From: JADJOY01 sp046331705 [NCBI: bacterium]
Lineage (GTDB): Bacteria > JADJOY01
DNA: 64,000 nt
NCBI GenBank assembly: GCA_046331705.1
Contig: JAXLQJ010000003.1
Span: 186,001 to 250,000, forward strand
Direction of reading: 5' to 3'
Shown here: positions 56,062 through 64,000 of the stretch, piece by piece
Position numbering within the stretch: position 1 is the first letter of the stretch
How the letters are laid out: every line of letters starts with the position of its first letter
Position numbers and translations under genes: made by a program
Notes under the pieces: generated by a model
The model's input: only the letters and a program-made list of their open reading frames with translations
Told to the model about the DNA's origin: nothing
The model's database searches: none

Positions 56062-57953
56062 GGCGCCCCACCGGTGGAGTCGATCGCCGTCACCACCGCG
56101 GTGCACCAGCGCTCGAGCTCGGCGTCGGACGCGTGCGTGGCATCGGCGCCCTCGCCGATCGCGAGCCCCACGAACCACGCCCGACGCGGCATGCGCCCGA
56201 GCGCACCCATCAACGCCACCCCTTCGGCGACACCGAAGCCGTGCGTCGACGTCACGGTCATCGGGTGCGCGCCGTCGCGCACCGCATCGAGAGGCCAGCG
56301 CACCACCGCGCCGCGCTCACCGCCGCGCACGGCGTCGACCACGATCAACGAGTCGCACCCAGCCGCGAGCTCGGCGAGCTCCGGCCCGGGCTCGCCGGTC
56401 GTCACGATCTCGAGCGCCGGCGCGCCGGGCTCGCTAGCCTCGCGCTCACGCAGCCGCTGAGCCACGACGAGACCCAGCCGATCCGCGCCACTCGCACTCC
56501 CGACGCACAGCACGCGTACCGAGCGGGCCGCGAGCGAGATCGGATCCGCGGCGCGCGAGACCATCCCCGTGGGCGCGCTCGCGTCGTCCCCGTGGGCCGC
56601 GACTCGCTCGCGGTCACCGTCGCCGGCGATCCGCTCCGCGGCGCCCGCGGCAGGAAGTCGATCGATCGTGAGCGTCAAGAAATGCGTCGCGCACGAGATG
56701 CACGGGTCGTAGTTCCGGATCACCACCTCACACGCGTGGGTCGCGTCGGCATGCGCGAGCTCGAGCAGATCGGGCGCGAGATCGCGCAGGTCGCGCTCGA
56801 TGGTCGCCTGATTCTGCGAGGTCGGCGGCACGATGCGGACGCTCTTCACGAGCCCCTCGTCGTCGAGCTCGAAGCGATGGAAGAGCGTTCCGCGCGGCGC
56901 CTCGGTCGCGCCGTACCCCACGCCCGCGCGGGGCGCGGCGGCGACGTACGGGACCTCGGGCGGCCGATACGCGGTCACGATGCGCAGCGCCTCCTCCACC
57001 GCGAAGAGCAGCTCGAGGCTCCGCGCGATGGCACCTTGCGCGGGATCGACGCACGGCACCGTGAAGCCGATCGCACGCGCGGCGCTCCGCGCCGTCTCGC
57101 CGAGCTTGTCGAAGGCGAGGCTCACCCGCGCGATCGGACCCACCAGGTAGGCACCGCGGCCGCGGATGCGCGCGTGAAGCGCCGTGGAATGCTCGACCTG
57201 CACCTCCTCGAAGGTCTGCTCCCAATCGGCGACCGCCACGTCCAGACCGGCCGACGACACGAGCCGCCCTTCGTTGAGCGGGTACTCGCGGGGATGCCAC
57301 AACGACACCAGCTCGACGTCGTCCAGCCGGCGGGGCCGGACCTCGAAGCGCACGACCCACGCCAAGAGCTCGAGGGCGCGCTCGCGCGCCCGCTCCAGCT
57401 CGGGCAGCAGCGCGTTCAGCTCGGCGCGGGTCGGCACCCGCGTGAAGCCGCCGGGACGAGCCGAGACCGGATGGATCGCGCGCCCGCCCAGCACCTCCAG
57501 GAGGCGGTTGCCGAGGCGACGCAGCGCCAGCGCCCGCTCCACGTCCGCGGGATGATCGGCGGCCATCTCGACGACGCTCGGATAACCCAATGCGTCGGGC
57601 GCCGCGAGCATCGCCACGTGCAGCGCGTGGCTCTCGATCCACTCGCCGCAGTAGAAGAGCCGGCGCAGCTCGCGCACCTCGGGCGAGATCGCGACGCCGA
57701 GGATCGACTCGAGCGCGTGGAGCGCGCTCATCTGATACGCGACCGGGCAGATGCCGCAGATCCGCGCCACGATGTCCGCCACTTCCAGGTAGCTGCGCCC
57801 CCGCAGCAATCCCTCGAAGAAGCGCGGCGGCTCGTGGATCGTGAGCCGCGCCTCGCGCACCACGCCACCCTCGATGGTCAAGTGGAGCGCGCCCTCGCCT
57901 TCCACGCGCGCGAGGTGCTCGACGCGGATGGTGCGTCGCTCACGCGAGGCCAT
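56058..57953 (-). CDS. hydA: [NiFe] hydrogenase group 3b-type large subunit fused to a maturation-endopeptidase-like domain
   Basis: 631 residues. Nickel ligands are Cys66 and Cys69 (RICGICP) and Cys418 and Cys421 (DPCISCATH). The normal processing point follows His424. Instead of a short tail, ~207 residues follow: the usual tail FLTLTIDR, a ~45-residue linker and, from ~478, a HybD/HycI-type protease fold (SVRVLCVGSASGADRLGLVV, LIVVDAV, TSTHGFGV, RAWFVGLAIG). The three nickel ligands of such proteases align with Asp491, Asp540 and His571; the GxGN turn is GSAS. Cleavage in cis would free the protease domain. The start has GAGAGGT. It overlaps the small subunit by 14 bases and hypF by four. 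Confidence 0.9.
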   Translation of the reverse strand: MASRERRTIRVEHLARVEGEGALHLTIEGGVVREARLTIHEPPRFFEGLLRGRSYLEVADIVARICGICPVAYQMSALHALESILGVAISPEVRELRRLFYCGEWIESHALHVAMLAAPDALGYPSVVEMAADHPADVERALALRRLGNRLLEVLGGRAIHPVSARPGGFTRVPTRAELNALLPELERARERALELLAWVVRFEVRPRRLDDVELVSLWHPREYPLNEGRLVSSAGLDVAVADWEQTFEEVQVEHSTALHARIRGRGAYLVGPIARVSLAFDKLGETARSAARAIGFTVPCVDPAQGAIARSLELLFAVEEALRIVTAYRPPEVPYVAAAPRAGVGYGATEAPRGTLFHRFELDDEGLVKSVRIVPPTSQNQATIERDLRDLAPDLLELAHADATHACEVVIRNYDPCISCATHFLTLTIDRLPAAGAAERIAGDGDRERVAAHGDDASAPTGMVSRAADPISLAARSVRVLCVGSASGADRLGLVVAQRLREREASEPGAPALEIVTTGEPGPELAELAAGCDSLIVVDAVRGGERGAVVRWPLDAVRDGAHPMTVTSTHGFGVAEGVALMGALGRMPRRAWFVGLAIGEGADATHASDAELERWCTAVVTAIDSTGGAP

Positions 57954-58716
57954 CGGCCACCTCTCGGAACGGACGCAGGGCGCCGGTGATGCCGCGGAAC
58001 TGACGCGCCACGTCCGCAGCGGGGATGCCCATCGCGACGTAGCGATTCGCCAGGGTGCGCGGCTCGGCGCCTTCGCTGGGACCGAAGCAGCCGTAGCAAT
58101 CGCGACCCATGGATGGGCAGAGCGCGCCGCAACCGGTGCGCGTGACCGGTCCCAGGCACGGCAGGCCGCGCGTCACCACCACGCAGGTGCGGCCGAGCCG
58201 CTTGCAGTCGAGACAGAGATCGTGAGTCGGCAGATGCGGTCGCACGCCGCGCAGCACCTGGCCGAGCACCGTCGCCAGCTCGCCGGCGTCGATCGGACAA
58301 CCCGAGATCTCGAAGTCGACCTTCACGTGCTCGGCGATGGGCGTCGACGTGGAGAGAGCCTGGATCCACTCGGGACGCGGATAGACGAGGCGCTTCCACG
58401 CCTCGACGTCCGCCCAGTTGCGCAACGCCTGAATCCCGCCCGCGGTCGCGCACGCGCCGATCGTCACCAGCGTGCGCGAGGCACGACGGATCTCGAGGAT
58501 GCGCTCGACGTCGGCGGCGGTGGTGACGCTGCCCTCGACGAAGCCGAGCTCGTAAGGTCCCTCGAGGACGCGGCTCGACGCCTCGAGGAAGTGGGCGATC
58601 TCGACCTGACGCGCGAGCTCGAGCAGCCGCTCCTCCAGGTTCAGGAACGCCACCTGGCAACCGTCGCAGGACGCGAGCTTGAAGAGCGCGACCCGCGGGC
58701 GCGACGCGGCAGCCAT
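57940..58716 (-). CDS. hydD: [NiFe] hydrogenase small (delta) subunit
   Basis: 258 residues without a Tat signal, as expected of soluble group 3 enzymes. Proximal-cluster cysteines are in LASCDGCQVAFLN, TIGACATAGG and ISGCPIDAG; the other two clusters are suggested by CLDCKRLGRTCV, PCLGPVTRTGCGALCPS and GRDCYGCFGPS. It passes electrons from the NiFe site to the gamma subunit. Overlaps neighbours by 1 and 14 bases. Confidence 0.93.
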   Translation of the reverse strand: MAAASRPRVALFKLASCDGCQVAFLNLEERLLELARQVEIAHFLEASSRVLEGPYELGFVEGSVTTAADVERILEIRRASRTLVTIGACATAGGIQALRNWADVEAWKRLVYPRPEWIQALSTSTPIAEHVKVDFEISGCPIDAGELATVLGQVLRGVRPHLPTHDLCLDCKRLGRTCVVVTRGLPCLGPVTRTGCGALCPSMGRDCYGCFGPSEGAEPRTLANRYVAMGIPAADVARQFRGITGALRPFREVADGLA

Positions 58717-59542
58717 CAGAACCCCTCCGCGCCGAACCAGCGCCGCACCTCGGGATACGCGACGATCGGTCCGTCGCGGCACACGAACAGCGAGCCGATC
58801 TGGCAATGCCCGCAATGCCCCAGGCCGCAGCGCATGTTGCGCTCGAGCGAGAGGTAGATGGAGGCCGGATCGAGGCCCGCGAGCCGCAGCTTCTGGATCG
58901 CGAGCCGCATCATGATCTCGGGCCCGCACATCAGCACCGCCGTGCGGCCGGGCTCGACCTCGATCTCGTCGAAGAGATCGAGCGGCACGCCCACGTGATA
59001 CCGCCAGGTCTTGTCCGGCCGATCGACGGTGAGCAGCACCCGCGTGTTGGGCGTGTCCTTCCAGCGATCGAAGCGCTCGCGATAGAGCAAGTCCTGGGGC
59101 GTCTTCACGCCGTGCACGATCGTCAGCCGGCCATAGGACGCGCGCCGGCGGATCATGTACTCGACGGCGCCCCTCACCGGAGCGCAACCCAGGCCGCCGG
59201 TCACCACCACCACGTCGTGACCGACGATGGCGTCGAGCGGCCACGGCTTGCCGTAGGGACCGCGCAGCCCCAGCACGTCGCCCTTCTCCACCGATTCGAG
59301 GGCGCTGGTGATGCGCCCCACGATCCGCACCGTGTGGTCGAAGCCGTCGCGGTCGGCGGGATCGGACGAGATCGAGATCGGCACCTCGCCCGCCCCGAAG
59401 ACGTACAGCATGTTGAACTGGCCGGGCTGGAACGCGAAGCGCTCGTGGACGGCGGGGTCCACGAAACGCATGCGGAACGTGAAGATCCCCTCGGCGTCGG
59501 GCCGCTTCTCGACGATTCGCGCCGGGTGGATGCGGTACGGGT

Positions 59543-59546
<4 letters not shown>
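58716..59546 (-). CDS. hydG: Hydrogenase FAD/NAD(P)-binding (gamma) subunit
   Basis: 276 residues from a GTG overlapping the beta gene by four bases. It is a ferredoxin-NADP-reductase-type module: FAD site FQPGQFNMLYVFG and VPISISSDP, pyridine nucleotide site VVVTGGLGCAPVRGAVEYM and VLMCGPEIMM, and a C-terminal [2Fe-2S] motif MRCGLGHCGHCQIGSLFVC. It links the hydrogenase to NAD(P)H and, in archaeal relatives, to sulfur reduction. Confidence 0.93.
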
Positions 59547-60646
<1,100 letters not shown>

Positions 60647-61122
60647 GGCCAGAGGCGCTGCGACGGACTCGAGCGGCGCCCCCGGTCCTGGTGCAATCCA
60701 CACACCGGCACGGGAAGACCGCTGCGGCTCGGCCGCCCGCGACGCGGTCGATCGGATTCCATTCGCGCCCATTCCCTCCGGCTGCGCGCTTCCGCCCAGA
60801 CGTCGAGGACGCGACCGCAGGATTCGCTTCGGTGCGTGGGCGAATGCCGCTGGCCCGCCCCGCGCCGGCGCGAGCGCCACCGAACGCCAACGGGACCGGG
60901 ATCACGCGCTCGCGGCGCGCGCGGTCGCGCGAAACCGATAGCCGGATTCCCGGACAGGGTCGGCGACAATTCCGCGGGTGGGTGTCGTTCGCGTGAGCGG
61001 ATCGGATCCCTTGGACGGCCAAACACGTAACGGGCTCGTAACGGGCATAGCCAACGCGTTACCCTGCATCGCCCCCGCGAGGATCGAGCGCGGCTTCGCT
61101 CGGTGACGAGGGTGACCCGCCA
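60647..61122. other. 476-base region upstream of the hydrogenase operon
   Basis: No gene is convincing; frames on both strands have shadow composition. A tandem copy of CGTAACGGGC occurs at 61026-61035 and 61037-61046, and a promoter for the hydrogenase operon should lie here, but I cannot identify sigma-70 or sigma-54 elements. Confidence 0.4.
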
Positions 61123-61773
61123 TCACCGCAAGCCCTGCGAGCTTCCGTGCGCTACCAACAACCGATGGTCCTCGGCGAGCGTCGCCAGGAGGTAGCGACC
61201 GACGCGCGAATAGCGAGGCGCATCACCGAGATCGGTGAGCGCGCGCCCCAATTCTCCCAGACAATCGCCTGCATGTACGCCCAAGAGCTTGACCTGGACG
61301 TCGGTTGCGCTGGCCGCCTCGAGGATCCTCCCATCGCCCAGATAGCGCGCGGTGATCCCCGCGAGATTGGCGAGCAGCAACGCTTCGCGCGGCCGGGTCC
61401 CGTCGAGCGGCAACGCGACCAAGGCGGCGGCGTCGTGTCGCGCCTGTGCGGCAGCGTCCTTGCACACCAGCGACACCTGTGCGTTCCGGTCGTGCAGCCA
61501 AGCCCTGAACTCCTTCGACCATTGCTTCGCAGCGCCAGGTTCGAGGATGTCCAGCAGATCGTCGGTCTCTGCCGTCGCCCTCGCATGGCCTCCTCTCGTC
61601 CATCGATCCCTGAGCGATCGCAGGCGCTCCGGGGTGGGTGCCTCCGCGGTCAGCTCACCGACCACGGCGTACGCGCGGGCACGGTGCTGGTGGAAGGCGA
61701 CCAGAGCGCGAGGGCTACCGAGCGGCACGGTGGGTGGGGTTGCCAAGGTTTCTCTCGAATGAAGGATGAACAT
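61123..61773 (-). CDS. Hypothetical protein
   Basis: 216 residues from the ATG at 61773; in-frame GTG and TTG codons lie just upstream. No signal peptide or membrane segment. It has Ala/Leu-rich helices such as ALVALPLDGTRPREALLLAN and LAGITARYLGDGRILEA, and a TPR-like or helical-repeat look. The opposite-strand frame is Arg/Gln-rich and probably a shadow. Divergent from the sigma-54 regulator by 77 bases. No family is recognised. Confidence 0.5.
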   Translation of the reverse strand: MFILHSRETLATPPTVPLGSPRALVAFHQHRARAYAVVGELTAEAPTPERLRSLRDRWTRGGHARATAETDDLLDILEPGAAKQWSKEFRAWLHDRNAQVSLVCKDAAAQARHDAAALVALPLDGTRPREALLLANLAGITARYLGDGRILEAASATDVQVKLLGVHAGDCLGELGRALTDLGDAPRYSRVGRYLLATLAEDHRLLVAHGSSQGLR

Positions 61774-61850
61774 GGTGCTCGGCACTGGAATCAAGTCGCG
61801 TGCCGGAGCCCGAAGGCATCGAGCGGGATGCCTGGATACGAGGGGATGCG

Positions 61851-63236
<1,386 letters not shown>

Positions 63237-63370
63237 TCCGCCGCTCCCCCGGCACCGAGCGCGCCGTGCGGGCGCGCTGGCCGCTCCGTGCGCGTTCGCG
63301 CCCTCGGTGGCGTGCTCGGCCCGACCTCGCGCGCCATCGCCTCGGCACGGATCGGCGCGGAAAAGAGCGC

Positions 63371-63407
63371 GCGCAGAGCGCGTGATATCGTACGCCGCGC
63401 TCTGCGC
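63371..63407. repeat. 12-base inverted repeat upstream of the lipoprotein gene
   Basis: Perfect arms GCGCAGAGCGCG (63371-63382) and CGCGCTCTGCGC (63396-63407) flank a 13-base spacer containing TGATATCGTA. It lies 135 bases after the NtrC-type gene and 24 bases before the lipoprotein ATG. Without a U-tract it is more likely an operator or leader hairpin than a terminator. Confidence 0.5.
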
Positions 63408-63430
63408 CCTCACCATCACGAGGTCAGGTC

Positions 63431-64000
63431 ATGGATCGGATGCTCCCGGCACGGGTGTCTCCTGCGTCGCGCTCGCTCGTCGTGATCTTCATCGCGCTCG
63501 CGGTGCTCTGCTGCACGAGCGCATGCGGCGGCGACAGCGGCGGCTCGAGCGCGGCGGATGCGCGCGTCGCCGACCTCGCGAGCGCCGGCGGCAACGGTCC
63601 GCGCGCCGTCTATCTGCCGGTGAGCAAGAAGGCGCTCAACTTTCCCTTCCCGCACGATGCGTTCACCCTCGTCGATCCATCCACGCCGAGCGGGCGCCGC
63701 CTCAACCTGCCACTCGAGGGCGATACGGCCCTCGAGATCCGCATTCGCGAGCTGCTGAACGCCCAGGATGGTTTCGATCCGCTCACACCGATGCAGCTCA
63801 GCTTCGACGAGCCCGTGGATCTCGCCACGCTGGCGGTGAACCGCGACGCCGACCCGACCAACGACACCGTCTTCGTCCTCAACGTCGATCCACGCAGCCC
63901 GCGCTTCGGCGAGCGCGTCGCGATGGATCTCGGCCAGGGCAATTACCCGATCGAACGACCGCCGCGCAGCTACTTCCCGAACGATCCCCTGAAGGACGTG
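63431..64000 (+). CDS. Lipoprotein with bacterial Ig-like region, 3' truncated by the window
   Basis: 190 residues are visible; the frame is open at the end of the window. An ATG with GAGGT upstream starts a signal peptide (VVIFIALAVLCCTSAC), lipobox TSAC, followed by a Gly/Ser linker GGDSGGSS. The next part (LSFDEPVDLATLAVNRDADP, VFVLNVDPRSPRFGERVAMD) resembles Ig-like modules of secreted deltaproteobacterial enzymes. Function cannot be told from this fragment. Confidence 0.75.
   Translation, partial: MDRMLPARVSPASRSLVVIFIALAVLCCTSACGGDSGGSSAADARVADLASAGGNGPRAVYLPVSKKALNFPFPHDAFTLVDPSTPSGRRLNLPLEGDTALEIRIRELLNAQDGFDPLTPMQLSFDEPVDLATLAVNRDADPTNDTVFVLNVDPRSPRFGERVAMDLGQGNYPIERPPRSYFPNDPLKDV

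Noticed and set aside
61026-61046. Direct repeat CGTAACGGGC upstream of the hydrogenase operon
   Set aside because: Only two copies, no symmetry and 380 bases from the operon start; kept only as a note.

Overview
The window is GC-rich throughout (codon third positions are almost all G or C) and densely coded. The run of housekeeping genes from 11.6 to 20.8 kb (DUF177/YceD, rpmF, plsX, fabD, acpP, rpiB, glyA, nrdR, ribE, ribBA, ribH, nusB) is the order found in deltaproteobacterial-type genomes. With Ser/Thr kinases, FHA proteins, sigma-54 activators, FG-GAP and thrombospondin-3 secreted proteins, and a phytanoyl-CoA dioxygenase family protein, this points to a Myxococcota, Desulfobacterota or Binatota-like lineage, probably an uncultured or environmental genome. 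I see no tRNA, rRNA, CRISPR array, insertion sequence or prophage.

Layout. 0-3 kb: the 3' part of a secreted beta-propeller quinoprotein. 3-6.2 kb: a molybdopterin oxidoreductase divergent from an HxlR regulator, with a tandem palindromic operator between them. 6.4-8.3 kb: pirin and a quinone oxidoreductase. 8.4-11.2 kb: an overlapping pair, FHA/GAF protein and membrane Ser/Thr kinase. 11.6-21.7 kb: the housekeeping cluster, in which plsX and fabD are fused into one reading frame and fabH, fabG, fabF and ribD are missing from their usual places, followed by a membrane protein and a CBS protein. 21.8-28.7 kb: an RND efflux operon (tolC, membrane fusion protein, pump, PII-like transporter-associated protein, DUF2892 protein) divergent from an ArsR regulator whose palindromic operator covers both -10 boxes.

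28.7-44.9 kb: a PreA/dihydroorotate-dehydrogenase-like flavoprotein, pyruvate:ferredoxin oxidoreductase, a phosphotransferase-kinase fusion coupled to a universal stress protein behind a sigma-54-like promoter, a FixL-like PAS histidine kinase, an NfnB/SudA/GltD-like flavoprotein, a three-gene GlpABC/DUF1667-like redox cluster, and an FG-GAP secreted protein. 45-53.5 kb: a histidine kinase with an extra N-terminal ATPase-like domain, a lipoprotein, an NtrC-type regulator, an adenosine deaminase, the NfnA/SudB-like partner flavoprotein and a phytanoyl-CoA dioxygenase family protein. 53.6-60.6 kb: a tightly overlapping operon for a group 3b-type NAD(P)-linked [NiFe] hydrogenase (beta, gamma, delta, alpha) ending in a divergent hypF. 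The alpha (large) subunit carries a C-terminal domain resembling its own maturation endopeptidase, with all three candidate nickel ligands kept. 61-64 kb: a hypothetical protein, a second NtrC-type regulator and the 5' part of a lipoprotein.

Taken together, the 28.7-60.6 kb half looks like a low-potential electron hub: PFOR makes reduced ferredoxin, an NfnAB-like pair could exchange electrons between ferredoxin, NADH and NADPH, and the hydrogenase could dispose of or recover electrons as H2 through NADP(H). A putative haem-PAS sensor and two sigma-54 activators would suit control by oxygen or nitrogen/carbon state. The functional links are inference; the domain assignments rest on motifs visible in the translations. 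The most unusual observations are the hydrogenase-endopeptidase fusion, the PlsX-FabD fusion, the motif-divergent HypF and the FixL-like sensor.
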